NCBI RefSeq assembly: GCF_001413955.1
Contig: NZ_LCTZ01000002.1
Location: forward strand, 558,001-622,000
Source of the DNA: Flagellimonas eckloniae
GTDB taxonomy: Bacteria; Bacteroidota; Bacteroidia; Flavobacteriales; Flavobacteriaceae
DNA length: 64,000 nucleotides
Direction: 5' to 3'
Below are positions 8,599-17,452 of this stretch, piece by piece; the stretch's first letter is position 1, and each line of letters starts with the position of its first letter. Below the pieces are notes generated by a model that saw only the letters and a list, made by a program, of their open reading frames with translations, was not told the DNA's origin and did not search any database. The position numbers and the translations under genes were made by a program.

Positions 8599-9934
8599 AT
8601 GCCAAAATGTAGATGATGGATACAGTAAAGATGCCCACAAAAGCAAGAATTGTGGTCATAACCGTCCAAGATTTAAAAGTTTGCTTTTCTGTAATACCTA
8701 AATATTGACCTACTAGCCAAAAACCACTATCATTTACATGTGAAAAGATACTTGCACCGGATGCAATGGCAATAACCATGCAGGCAAGCTCTATCGGACT
8801 TAATGATGCGTTTAGCAACAATGGTGATATTAAACCTGCTGCGGTAATCATGGCAACCGTAGAAGAACCTTGAATCACTCTAACAATTGCAGCACTTATA
8901 AAAGCAAATGCCAATACAGGAAAACCAGCATTGCTTAAAGATGTGGCTAACAGTTCTCCCGCACCTGTATTTGTAAGCACTTGTTTAAAAACCCCACCAG
9001 CACCTGTTAGTAAAATAATGGTTCCCGCCGGAGCCAATGATTTAGTAGAAATATCAAAAAGTTGCTGTTTGGTAAATCCTCTTTTGATTCCAAAGAAGTA
9101 CCATGCCAAAATATTTGCGATTAACAATGCAGAAAAAGGATGCCCTATCAATGCAATACCGTTCAATACTGTTTTGTTGGTTATTCCCAATGCTCCAGTA
9201 GATACAATAGTGTTGAGTAGGATTAGAATAATTGGAAAGGCAATTATTAATAAGGTTTGACCAATGGGAGGTAGGGAAGAGGGTTCAGAGTCTTCCAGCT
9301 GTTTAGGAGCCTCCACAAATATTTTCTTTGCTATAAACCGGCCAAATAAAAGTCCGGCAATCAATGCGGTAGGAATACCAGCAAGAAAACCGACCAAAAT
9401 AACCCAGCCCAAATCAGCTCCAATAATATCGGCTACGGCAATAGGACCAGGGGTTGGAGGAATAAATGCATGAGTAATGGCCAAACCTGCTAGTAATGGT
9501 ATAGCATAGAGTAGAAGGGATTTTCCGGTTTTTCGTTGCAATGCATAGATCATTGGAACCAAAATGATAAAGGCAACATCAAAAAAAACAGGTATGGCTA
9601 TTAAAAAACCAGAAATTACCATTGCTCCTGGAGCTTTTTTTAATCCAAATTTGGATACCATAAAATCGGCAATGGTTTTTGCCCCTCCCGAAGTTTCCAA
9701 GATAGCCCCGAACATTGCTCCAAGACCTACTACAGTGGCAACAAAGCCCAAAGTACTGCCCATGCCATCTTGAACGGTTTTAATAATTTCCTTTGCATCC
9801 AGTCCAGCAATTAAACCAACTGCAATACTCCCCATAAGTAAGGCAATAAAAGCATGGATCCGTAATTTTAAAATTAGGAACAGGAGTATGGCTATACCAG
9901 CTAAAACGGCTAACAATAAATTGATTTCTATCAT
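8597..9934 (-). CDS. gntP: Gluconate:H+ symporter, GntP family
   Basis: A 445-residue polytopic inner-membrane transporter with about 12 hydrophobic segments. Motifs seen include GLGAMFGAILETSGGAKTIA, THAFIPPTPGPIAVADIIGA and QGSSTVAMITAAGLISP, typical of the GntP family of gluconate and related sugar-acid symporters. Its start overlaps the gntK stop by 1 nt, so uptake and phosphorylation of gluconate are coupled in one transcript. No edd or eda gene lies nearby, so 6-phosphogluconate must be handled elsewhere. It is the last gene of the long minus-strand run. Confidence 0.9.
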   Translation of the reverse strand: MIEINLLLAVLAGIAILLFLILKLRIHAFIALLMGSIAVGLIAGLDAKEIIKTVQDGMGSTLGFVATVVGLGAMFGAILETSGGAKTIADFMVSKFGLKKAPGAMVISGFLIAIPVFFDVAFIILVPMIYALQRKTGKSLLLYAIPLLAGLAITHAFIPPTPGPIAVADIIGADLGWVILVGFLAGIPTALIAGLLFGRFIAKKIFVEAPKQLEDSEPSSLPPIGQTLLIIAFPIILILLNTIVSTGALGITNKTVLNGIALIGHPFSALLIANILAWYFFGIKRGFTKQQLFDISTKSLAPAGTIILLTGAGGVFKQVLTNTGAGELLATSLSNAGFPVLAFAFISAAIVRVIQGSSTVAMITAAGLISPLLLNASLSPIELACMVIAIASGASIFSHVNDSGFWLVGQYLGITEKQTFKSWTVMTTILAFVGIFTVSIIYILA

Positions 9935-10425
9935 TACGTTTGGTTTACAATATGATGTACAATGTCGTCAGGGGTCAAGGATATGGATACGGTAATTGCA
10001 TCTACGGGAGGCTCAAGTGTTTCAAATTGTGATTTGAGTAGCTCCAAGGGCATAAAATGGTCTTTTCTATTTTCCAATCTAGATTTTATAAGCTCAAAAG
10101 AACCTTCCAAATGGACGAACTGTAGTTGATTCTCCATTTCATTTTGTAATATTCCCCGGTAACTTTCTTTCAGGGCAGAGCACGCAATTATTGCACCTCT
10201 GAATTTGTATTCTTTAGCCAATTCATTCAACTTGATGAGCCATCCCTGTCTGTCATCATCATTTAATGGTTTACCGGCTGCCATTTTTTTGATATTTGCC
10301 TCAGGATGAAAATCATCCCCATCAAAAAAGGGAATGCCAAGTTTGTTGGAAAGCAAGTTGCCAATTGTGGATTTTCCAGTTCCGGAAACTCCCATTAGAA
10401 TAAATACCTTTTTACTATTGGGCAT
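9934..10425 (-). CDS. gntK: Gluconokinase
   Basis: Phosphorylates D-gluconate to 6-phosphogluconate with ATP. The 163-residue protein is a small P-loop kinase: ILMGVSGTGKSTIGNLL near the start, FFDGDDFHPEANIKKMAAGK (the gluconokinase substrate loop), DDDRQGWL, and ACSALKESYR, all typical of GntK/IdnK. Length is normal for the family. It overlaps miaA by 11 nt upstream and gntP by 1 nt downstream, so translation is probably coupled through the three genes. Confidence 0.93.
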   Translation of the reverse strand: MPNSKKVFILMGVSGTGKSTIGNLLSNKLGIPFFDGDDFHPEANIKKMAAGKPLNDDDRQGWLIKLNELAKEYKFRGAIIACSALKESYRGILQNEMENQLQFVHLEGSFELIKSRLENRKDHFMPLELLKSQFETLEPPVDAITVSISLTPDDIVHHIVNQT

Positions 10426-11341
10426 GCAGGTTGGTTTTAAGTTGGTCAGTTATTTTTTCGAGCATTACTTCTTGCTCATCATCAAAATTAACCCAAAAAA
10501 TATCCTTGTTTTTGCGTAACCATGTCAATTGTCTCTTGGCGAAGCGTCGTGTATTTTTTTTAATTTCGGAAATGGCAAAATCCAAGGTGAAATGCCCGTC
10601 AATATATTCAAAAAGTTCTTTGTAACCAACTGTTTGCAATGCATTGAGGTGTCTATGCTTGTAAAGCTTTTGCGCTTCTTCCAGCAAACCGGACTTCAAC
10701 ATAAGATCCACTCGTTGATTTATTCGGTCATAAATAACTTTTCTATCTGCTTGTATACCAACGTAAAAGGAAGTAAAGTTTCTCGTTTTCTTTTTCTGTC
10801 CTAAAAATGAGGAATAGGGTTTATTAGAGGTTATACAAACTTCCAAAGCTCGGATTAGTCTGTGTGGATTTTCAATATCAACATTACCATAGTATTTAGG
10901 GTCGCGTGCCTTCAACTCTTTTTGCAAACTCTGTAATCCATCGGTTTCAAGCCTTTTAGTTAGGGTTTCACGCAGTTTTGGGTCTACTTCGGGGAATTCA
11001 TCCAATCCTCCAACAACTGCATCAACATAAAGACCACTGCCGCCCACCATAACCGCAATATTATTTTCTTGAAAAAGCGTTTCAAGTATTGAAACAGCAT
11101 CCTTTTCAAAATCACCAACGGAATAGGGTTCAAGAACGCTTTTGTGCTGTATAAAATGATGTTTAGCGGTGTTTAATTCATCAGGAGAAGGTACGGCAGT
11201 ACCAATATTCATCTCCTTAAAAAATTGTCGGGAGTCAGCTGAAATAATTTCAGTCTTAAAATACTTGGCAAGCAAAATGCCCAAAGCGGTCTTTCCAATA
11301 GCAGTTGGACCCACTACTGAAATTAAGGTATTCGATTTCAT
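10415..11341 (-). CDS. miaA: tRNA dimethylallyltransferase
   Basis: Transfers a dimethylallyl group to A37 of tRNAs reading codons that start with U. The 308-residue protein begins MKSNTLISVVGPTAIGKTAL, with the GPTAIGKT P-loop, then the DSRQFF motif, the GGSGLYVDAVVGG element and the C-terminal TVGYKELFEY and KKNTRRFAKRQLTWLRK tRNA-binding region. I chose 11341 rather than a longer frame from 11356 because its ATG overlaps the stop of the channel gene upstream in an ATGA arrangement and gives the standard MiaA N terminus. Confidence 0.95.
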   Translation of the reverse strand: MKSNTLISVVGPTAIGKTALGILLAKYFKTEIISADSRQFFKEMNIGTAVPSPDELNTAKHHFIQHKSVLEPYSVGDFEKDAVSILETLFQENNIAVMVGGSGLYVDAVVGGLDEFPEVDPKLRETLTKRLETDGLQSLQKELKARDPKYYGNVDIENPHRLIRALEVCITSNKPYSSFLGQKKKTRNFTSFYVGIQADRKVIYDRINQRVDLMLKSGLLEEAQKLYKHRHLNALQTVGYKELFEYIDGHFTLDFAISEIKKNTRRFAKRQLTWLRKNKDIFWVNFDDEQEVMLEKITDQLKTNLHAQ

Positions 11342-12177
11342 AAGAGTTCGCCACAATTATAGCAGTTGGAAGCATCATCACGATGACCTTCTGAAGCGCA
11401 ACTGGGACATGCCTGTGTATTGGTGTGCACAACACTTTTAGTCTTGTCTCCATTTTTATGCCGTGAGAATTCGACGGTGACAATACCGGTTGGTACTGCT
11501 ATAATGCCGTAACCCAAAACCATAATAATAGTGGCTAAGAATTGCCCTAAGTTGGTTTGTGGTGCAATATCACCATAGCCAACAGTGGTTAGCGTAACAA
11601 TGGTCCAATAAATGCTTCTGGGAATACTGGTAAACCCAGCTTCATTACTTTCAATTAAATACATAATTGTTCCCATAATCACTGAAAGAATCATAACAAC
11701 ATAGATAAAAACAGCTATTTTGGCCCTGCTTGCTTTTAAGGCAGCCTTTAGTTGTGATGCCTCCCCCATAAACTTAACGAGCTTAAGTATTCTAAAGATG
11801 CGCAGTAGTCTGAATGCCCTTACCGCTAGTAATACCTGTGAACCGGCAAAAATGTAAGAGAGGTATAAGGGAATGGTGGAAACAAGATCAATAATTCCAT
11901 AAAAGCTGAAAACATATTTCCATGGTTTCTTTATGCTTATAAGTCTAGCTATATATTCAAGGGTAAAGAAAATGGTAACCACCCATTCCAAAGTCAATAA
12001 AATTTTATGGAAATTCTGGTCAACTTCTTTGACGCTTTCCAGCATTACTAGGATTACACTTAGGATGATGAGTACAAAAAGGACAATGTCAAAGAATTTA
12101 CCTAAGGGTGTGTCTGCTTCATAAATAATTTCATGCAGCGTGTTTTTCCATCCAGAATGTATTTTTTGTTCTTTCAA
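11338..12177 (-). CDS. Voltage-gated-type K+ channel with C-terminal zinc ribbon
   Basis: A 279-residue ion-transport protein of the six-transmembrane Kv type. It has S1-S4-like hydrophobic segments (about 25-135); the S4-like helix reads AVRAFRLLRIFRILKLVKF, with Arg/Lys every third residue. Two pore helices flank the K+ selectivity filter TTVGYGD. After S6 there is an unusual tail of about 45 residues ending in two Cys pairs, CPSC and CYNC, that look like a zinc ribbon. The family conducts K+ across the inner membrane; the role of the ribbon is unknown. It overlaps the nuclease gene upstream by 4 nt and miaA downstream by 4 nt. Confidence 0.85.
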   Translation of the reverse strand: MKEQKIHSGWKNTLHEIIYEADTPLGKFFDIVLFVLIILSVILVMLESVKEVDQNFHKILLTLEWVVTIFFTLEYIARLISIKKPWKYVFSFYGIIDLVSTIPLYLSYIFAGSQVLLAVRAFRLLRIFRILKLVKFMGEASQLKAALKASRAKIAVFIYVVMILSVIMGTIMYLIESNEAGFTSIPRSIYWTIVTLTTVGYGDIAPQTNLGQFLATIIMVLGYGIIAVPTGIVTVEFSRHKNGDKTKSVVHTNTQACPSCASEGHRDDASNCYNCGELL

Positions 12178-13535
12178 AGGGCAGGTGTTAATTCTAAAAC
12201 CTTGAATTTTTTATTTTTTCTTAAATAGGACTCAATAATGAATGAAGTGTTTTCGTCGCTTGACATTGGCGTCAAAATCGATTCCAATATATGAATATTA
12301 TTTATTTGATGGTTTAACTCAACATAACCAAAACCTTGTAAAGCACCATTTTTGATTAAGATAAAACTGCGTTCACCAACTTCTCGACCTGCATCTACAA
12401 GGGCGATACTTTTCCCAAGAATACTGTATTTGCTAAAAGCGGAGTTTAGTTTTTGATTATAATCTAATGCATCCCCGATGGTCATACAGCTATCCGCACA
12501 CCCATTCTCAGAATGAGAACAAATGATATCCAAGCCCAATGATGTTGGGCAAAGCTCAAATTCCTCGCTTATTTTGTTTAGAAAACTTTTTGCAGATGGA
12601 ACGCCATTGAATCCAATTCTTTGATCTTTCTGAAATCTACTTTTTACAATATCAACCGAAATGTGGGGCGCACCATTTTTTGAAAAATTGATAACGTGTG
12701 AAAAAAGTTTTTTTTTGGTAATGGTATTGTGTTTGGGATTTATTTTCTTTAGTTCTTGATATTCCTTTAAAATGGCTACCAGTTCATTGCCAGTTTGCTC
12801 ATAGGTTACTTTTTTGGTTTCTTTTTGAAGTTTTCTGGCAAGCTGACTTACATTGGTAAAGTGCTGGTTCACTCTTTTTTTTATGTCTTTTGTCTTACCT
12901 AAAAAGATAATCTCACCATCTTTGTCATGCATGTAGTAAACGCCTGTTTCGGATGGAAGGTCGGAAACAATGTCTAACTGCGTAGGAGACAATTCTCCTT
13001 GGGATTCTTCACGGATAACTTCTTTAATGATGATCTTTTCGGAATCTTTGCCCAACAATAATTTGAAAAGTTTTAGTGTGGCCAACGCATCTCCATTAGC
13101 CCTATGGCGGTCACTCAAGGGAATGCCCAATGAGCGAACAAGCTTTCCTAAACTGTGGGACTCTTCATCGGGAAGCAATTTTTTGGACAAATCTACCGTA
13201 CAGAGGGTTTTTCGTTGAAAATCATAGCCCAGTCTTCTAAATTCAGTTCGAAGTATTCTATAATCAAACTGGGCATTATGTGCTACAATAATGGCATCTT
13301 CCGTAATTTCTACAATACGTTTTGCCACTTCGTGAAATTTAGGTGCCGACCGTAGCATTTTGTTATTGATTCCCGTGAGTTTTACCACAAAGGGTTGAAT
13401 TTCCCTTTCAGGATTTATCAAACCAATAAACGTATCCACCACTTTATGTCCGTCAAACCTGTGGATTGCAATTTCCATGATGCCTTCTTCATTGTATTTC
13501 CCCCCTGTGCTTTCAATATCGAGTATGGCGTACAT
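12174..13535 (-). CDS. Exonuclease (PolIII epsilon-like) fused to GIY-YIG nuclease domain
   Basis: A 453-residue fusion nuclease. Residues about 1-170 form a DEDDh 3'-5' exonuclease like DNA polymerase III epsilon: ILDIESTGG (Exo I), AHNAQFDYRIL (Exo II) and HRANGDALAT (Exo III). Residues about 195-275 form a GIY-YIG domain (TGVYYMHDKDGEIIFLGKT, then RVNQHF) like the N terminus of UvrC or the Cho endonuclease. The C-terminal 180 residues include several Cys (ELCPTSLG, CSHSENGCADSC) of unknown role. The architecture is known in Bacteroidota and Actinobacteria and suggests DNA repair; whether it is the replicative proofreading subunit is doubtful. A gap of 20 nt separates it from yggS. Confidence 0.85.
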   Translation of the reverse strand: MYAILDIESTGGKYNEEGIMEIAIHRFDGHKVVDTFIGLINPEREIQPFVVKLTGINNKMLRSAPKFHEVAKRIVEITEDAIIVAHNAQFDYRILRTEFRRLGYDFQRKTLCTVDLSKKLLPDEESHSLGKLVRSLGIPLSDRHRANGDALATLKLFKLLLGKDSEKIIIKEVIREESQGELSPTQLDIVSDLPSETGVYYMHDKDGEIIFLGKTKDIKKRVNQHFTNVSQLARKLQKETKKVTYEQTGNELVAILKEYQELKKINPKHNTITKKKLFSHVINFSKNGAPHISVDIVKSRFQKDQRIGFNGVPSAKSFLNKISEEFELCPTSLGLDIICSHSENGCADSCMTIGDALDYNQKLNSAFSKYSILGKSIALVDAGREVGERSFILIKNGALQGFGYVELNHQINNIHILESILTPMSSDENTSFIIESYLRKNKKFKVLELTPAL

Positions 13536-13555
13536 GAAAAGTGTCTGAAAATAAG

Positions 13556-14221
13556 TTATGAATAGTTGCGAGCTCCAAATATACTACTTCCAATCCGCAC
13601 CATAGTACTGCCTTCTTCAATGGCAAGTGAATAATCCCCACTCATGCCCATGGACAAAACAGAGATGTCCGAGAGACTGTTTTTTAAGCCATCGAACATG
13701 GATTTTAGATTGGCAAATTCTTTTCTTACCTGTGACGTATTATCAGTGAACGTTGCCATTCCCATCAAACCTATAACCTTGATGTTCTTAAGGGCTTCAA
13801 ATTCTTCAGAGCTTACAATATGGTTCAACTCTGAGCTGTCCAATCCAAATTTGGTCTCTTCTTCGGCAATATGCATTTGCAGCAAGCATGGTATTACACG
13901 ATTGTGTTTTTTTGCTTGTTTGTCAATTTCTTTAAGCAACCTAAAACTGTCCACTCCGTGAATAAGCGAAACATATTCAGCCATGTACTTGACCTTGTTT
14001 CTCTGAACATGACCTATCATATGCCATTCAATATCTTTTGGCAATGCTTCCCACTTCTGGGTCATTTCTTGTATTTTGTTTTCTCCAAAAATGCGTTGTC
14101 CCGCTTCATAAGCTTCTAAAATAGCATCGTTGGGTTTGGTCTTGGATACAGCAACAAGAGACACCTCTTTTGGAAGTTTGTTTATTATGATATTAAGTTT
14201 GTCCTTTATCGACATAGACAT
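13556..14221 (-). CDS. YggS/PLPBP family PLP-homeostasis protein
   Basis: A 221-residue PLP-binding protein of the YggS (PROSC/PLPHP) family, a non-enzymatic cytosolic protein that influences vitamin B6 and amino-acid homeostasis. The PLP lysine is in LVAVSKTKP near residue 27; FGENKIQEM, WHMIGHVQRNK and GLMGMATF are typical, and the phosphate-binding end is LSMGMSGDYSLAIEEGSTMVRIGSSIFG. Two in-frame ATGs lie at the start (14221 and 14215); either is possible. It lies 16 nt after the DUF1015 gene. Confidence 0.92.
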   Translation of the reverse strand: MSMSIKDKLNIIINKLPKEVSLVAVSKTKPNDAILEAYEAGQRIFGENKIQEMTQKWEALPKDIEWHMIGHVQRNKVKYMAEYVSLIHGVDSFRLLKEIDKQAKKHNRVIPCLLQMHIAEEETKFGLDSSELNHIVSSEEFEALKNIKVIGLMGMATFTDNTSQVRKEFANLKSMFDGLKNSLSDISVLSMGMSGDYSLAIEEGSTMVRIGSSIFGARNYS

Positions 14222-14237
14222 TAAAATTCAATTTGTA

Positions 14238-15473
14238 TTATAGCTCATAAATTGCAAGCCCACTTCTTAACTTTGGTTCAATATAGGTGCTTTTTGGCGG
14301 CATAACCAATCCAGCATCGGCAATGGACTTTATTTCATTAATATTGATAGGAACCAAACTAAAACCAACAGCAAACTCGCCCCTGTCAATACTATCTTTC
14401 ATTTTAAGGAGATTGTATTTCCCATACCCATAAGAAATGCGCTTATCGTTTCTTAAATCATGAATTCCTAGGATGGGCTCTAGTATGGTTTTATAAAGTA
14501 TTTGGGTATCCAATTCACTTAAAGCATCCGTAAATTCATACACCGTTTTTCTAAGGTAAAGTGAATAAAACTCACCATCCAAATACATGCTAAAATGATG
14601 TTTTTGTGTAGGTTTGTACAATCCATCATCTTTTTTTTCGATTCTGAAATGGGTGTCCAGTTGAATTAAGAATTCCTCTTTTGAGTAGCCGTTCAAATCC
14701 ATGACCATCCTATTAAATTCATATATTCTAATTTCTGATTCAGGAATTAGATAGGTCATAAAAAAATTATAGGCTTCATTACCAGTATGTGAGGTATTGG
14801 CAGCTTTCATTTTTTCTGCCAAAAGATTTGATGAAGCACTACGATGATGACCATCGGCAATATAAAGCGCATCGATTTTACCAAACGCATTTTCAAGTTT
14901 AGCAATGGTGTCCTTTTCTTCTATTTTCCAGAGCTTATGATTTATTTTGTCCGTAGTTGTAAAGTTATAATGCGGTTCTTTTGCAGCTTCATTTTGTAGT
15001 AATGCTTTTATGGATTCATTATCTGAATAGGTCATAAGCACGGGCTCGGCATTGAAACCCACGGTATTTAAGTAGCTGGCAAATAGCTCTTCTCTCCTAT
15101 GTATGGTATTCTCATGCTTTTTAATGATGTCATTCTGATAGTCCAATACACTACACGCACAGAAAAAACCTAAAGTTTTGAAATCGCGTTTTGTTATTTG
15201 GTATAAATAGAAACAGGGTTGATTGTCTTTTGTGAAAATGGCATCCTCTAAAAACTCCAGATAGCGGTTATGAACAAGTTTAAATCGTTCTTTTCCCGTG
15301 ATGTTTTTATCAAACTTAAAACCAGGGTTGATAATGTGCAAGAACGAAAATGGATTGTATTTTAAAACAGATTTAAGCTCATCCTTGGAATATTCTTCAT
15401 AGGACCTTGAAGCAACATAAGGCGCCTTGTCCTTAGTTGGGCGAATGGCCTTGAACGGTTTTATTAGGGCCAT
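14238..15473 (-). CDS. DUF1015 domain protein (SpoIIAA-like/HTH-free conserved enzyme-like protein)
   Basis: A 411-residue cytosolic protein of the DUF1015 family. It begins IKPFKAIRPTKDKAPYVASRSYEEYS, the family's hallmark N terminus, and contains LYIADGHHRSASS, the strongly conserved DGHHR motif. DUF1015 proteins have no assigned reaction, though in many Bacteroidota the gene lies beside serine-biosynthesis genes; here it lies between 3-hydroxybutyryl-CoA dehydrogenase and YggS instead. The gaps to its neighbours are 6 and 16 nt, so it belongs to the operon. Family call is firm, function unknown. Confidence 0.85.
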   Translation of the reverse strand: MALIKPFKAIRPTKDKAPYVASRSYEEYSKDELKSVLKYNPFSFLHIINPGFKFDKNITGKERFKLVHNRYLEFLEDAIFTKDNQPCFYLYQITKRDFKTLGFFCACSVLDYQNDIIKKHENTIHRREELFASYLNTVGFNAEPVLMTYSDNESIKALLQNEAAKEPHYNFTTTDKINHKLWKIEEKDTIAKLENAFGKIDALYIADGHHRSASSNLLAEKMKAANTSHTGNEAYNFFMTYLIPESEIRIYEFNRMVMDLNGYSKEEFLIQLDTHFRIEKKDDGLYKPTQKHHFSMYLDGEFYSLYLRKTVYEFTDALSELDTQILYKTILEPILGIHDLRNDKRISYGYGKYNLLKMKDSIDRGEFAVGFSLVPININEIKSIADAGLVMPPKSTYIEPKLRSGLAIYEL

Positions 15474-15479
15474 TATTTT

Positions 15480-16367
15480 TTAATTAAATTGAGATGATAC
15501 TTTTTCCGCTTTTCTGGATTCGGCATAATCATAAAACCCCTCACTGGACTTCACACCCAGTTTTCCAGCCATAACCATATTCACCAATAGGGGGCAGGGA
15601 GCATATTTTGGATTCTTGAACCCATCGTACATTACATTCAAGATGGACAGACAGACATCCAATCCAATAAAATCTGCAAGTTGTAAAGGTCCCATTGGGT
15701 GCGCCATTCCCAATTTCATGACGGTATCTATCTCTTGAACACCAGCCACTCCATTGTATAAGGTTTCAATTGCCTCATTGATCATGGGCATTAAGATGCG
15801 GTTGGCCACAAATCCAGGGTAATCATTTACTTCGGTTGGGGTTTTGCCCAATTTGGAGGACAAGTCCATAACCGTTTTGGTCACCTCATCCGAAGTGCTG
15901 TACCCCCTTATAATCTCTACCAGTTTCATAATTGGCACTGGATTCATAAAATGCATGCCTATTACCTTTTCTGGACGACTTGTGACCGCGGCAATTTGAG
16001 TTATTGATATGGAAGAAGTGTTTGTGGCTAAAATGGTTTTAGTGTCACAAATCCCATCTAAATCCTTAAAAATCTGTAGTTTGATGTCAAGATTTTCGGT
16101 TGCTGCCTCAACTACCAAATCCGTATTGGCAACTCCTGCTTTTAAACTGGTAAATGTTGCTATGTTATTGAGAGTATTCTCCTTGGCTTTTTCCGTAATG
16201 ACCGCTTTTGAAAGCATACGGTCCAAATTTTTGGTGATTGTTGCCAAACCTTTATCCAAAGAAGCCTGTGCAATGTCAACAAGATGGACTTGAAATCCAT
16301 TTTGTGCGAAAACGTGAGCTATTCCATTGCCCATGGTACCTGCGCCAATTACTGCTATTGTTTTCAT
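15480..16367 (-). CDS. hbd: 3-hydroxybutyryl-CoA dehydrogenase
   Basis: A 295-residue NAD(P)-dependent dehydrogenase that interconverts acetoacetyl-CoA and 3-hydroxybutyryl-CoA. The N-terminal Rossmann motif is AVIGAGTMGNGIAHVFAQNG, with LVDIAQ ending beta-2. The catalytic region shows TNTSSISIT and GMHFMNPVPIMKLVEII with its His, and the C-terminal domain ends with the substrate-domain pattern GPLQLADFIGLDVCL. Length is right for the single-domain enzyme rather than the fused FadB type. It is 4 nt downstream of the Gfo/Idh gene. Confidence 0.92.
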   Translation of the reverse strand: MKTIAVIGAGTMGNGIAHVFAQNGFQVHLVDIAQASLDKGLATITKNLDRMLSKAVITEKAKENTLNNIATFTSLKAGVANTDLVVEAATENLDIKLQIFKDLDGICDTKTILATNTSSISITQIAAVTSRPEKVIGMHFMNPVPIMKLVEIIRGYSTSDEVTKTVMDLSSKLGKTPTEVNDYPGFVANRILMPMINEAIETLYNGVAGVQEIDTVMKLGMAHPMGPLQLADFIGLDVCLSILNVMYDGFKNPKYAPCPLLVNMVMAGKLGVKSSEGFYDYAESRKAEKVSSQFN

Positions 16368-16371
16368 AGAC

Positions 16372-17337
16372 TTATTGTTTAAATGATTCTATAATTTGAA
16401 GGGCAACGCGTAATGCTTGTGTTCCTTGTTTTAAGGTTACTACAGGATCAGTATGGGTGTTTATGGCATTTGCGAAGGTTTCAAGCTCCTCCAAAATGGC
16501 ATTGTTGGTTTCAATATCCGGATTTTCAAAATAGATTTGTTTTTTATCACCTTCGGCATTTTGTAAAATCATATCAAAATCTCCAGGTTTTTCCGGAGCA
16601 TCCTTCATTTTTACGACTTCGACTTTCTTTTCCAAAAAGTCAACTGAGATATAAGCATCCTGTTGAAAGAATCTGGATTTACGCATGTTTTTTAATGATA
16701 TCCTGCTCGAGGTTAAATTGGCAACACAGCCATTTTCAAATTCAATTCTGGCATTCGCAATATCTGGGGATTTGCTTACTACAGATACCCCACTGGCATT
16801 TATTTGTTTCACTTCTGATTTTACAACGCTCAAAATCACATCAATATCATGAATCATTAAATCCAAAACTACAGGAACGTCGGTTCCCCTGGGATTAAAT
16901 TCTGCCAAACGATGGGTTTCAATGAACATTGGGTTTTCAATAGTGTCCCTCACCGCTAAAAACGCTGGATTAAAACGTTCCACATGTCCAACTTGACCTT
17001 TTACTTTAAATTGTTCAGCCAACTTTAATAGTTCTTTAGCTTCCTGATGAGTATTGGTGATGGGCTTTTCAATAAAAATATGTTTCCCTTTTGTAATCGC
17101 TTTTTTGGCACAGTCAAAATGGGATAAAGTGGGGGTAACAATATCAACAACATCGACCGCATCAATAAGGGTATTGATATTCTCGAAGTACGAATACCCA
17201 AATTCATCCACTACTTTTTTTGCGTTGATTTCATCGGGATCATAAAAACCAACTAGGTCATAGTTGTCAGAATCATTCAAGAGCCTAAGGTGAATTTTAC
17301 CTAAATGTCCTGCACCAAGAACACCAACTTTTAACAT
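16372..17337 (-). CDS. Gfo/Idh/MocA family oxidoreductase
   Basis: An NAD(P)-dependent oxidoreductase of 321 residues. The N-terminal Rossmann fold starts MLKVGVLGAGHLGKIHLRLL, and the family motif HIFIEKPITNTHQEAKEL carries the conserved EKP. VEIVTPTLSH-type strands and GHVERFNPAF fit. The substrate cannot be predicted. I placed the start at 17337 instead of the longer frame from 17355 because a perfect TATTTTTG -7 box (17353-17360 on the minus strand) lies over the longer start. It is the first gene of the nine-gene minus-strand run. Confidence 0.85.
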   Translation of the reverse strand: MLKVGVLGAGHLGKIHLRLLNDSDNYDLVGFYDPDEINAKKVVDEFGYSYFENINTLIDAVDVVDIVTPTLSHFDCAKKAITKGKHIFIEKPITNTHQEAKELLKLAEQFKVKGQVGHVERFNPAFLAVRDTIENPMFIETHRLAEFNPRGTDVPVVLDLMIHDIDVILSVVKSEVKQINASGVSVVSKSPDIANARIEFENGCVANLTSSRISLKNMRKSRFFQQDAYISVDFLEKKVEVVKMKDAPEKPGDFDMILQNAEGDKKQIYFENPDIETNNAILEELETFANAINTHTDPVVTLKQGTQALRVALQIIESFKQ

Positions 17338-17352
17338 ACGTACTGTTTTTGT

Positions 17353-17360
17353 CAAAAATA
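17353..17360 (-). promoter_or_regulatory. -7 promoter box for the nine-gene minus-strand operon
   Basis: TATTTTTG on the minus strand fits TAnnTTTG exactly. The predicted transcription start is near 17349, about 12 nt before the ATG at 17337. The divergent pcm gene has its own TAAATTCG box at 17428-17435, so the two promoters share a 115-nt region. Confidence 0.5.
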
Positions 17361-17452
17361 AGGATATGGCATCACTCTTCCATAAAAATAAGAATGCATC
17401 TATCTATAAAATTTCTAAAGAACTTTTTAAATTCGTATGCCAGACTATAACA

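Noticed and set aside
8931..9773. Three open frames antisense to gntP
   Set aside because: They mirror hydrophobic GntP codons and lack family features or a plausible promoter.
16413..16898. 161-codon frame antisense to the Gfo/Idh gene
   Set aside because: Composition (Trp, His, Leu, Gln runs) is that of a shadow frame; the minus-strand oxidoreductase is clear.
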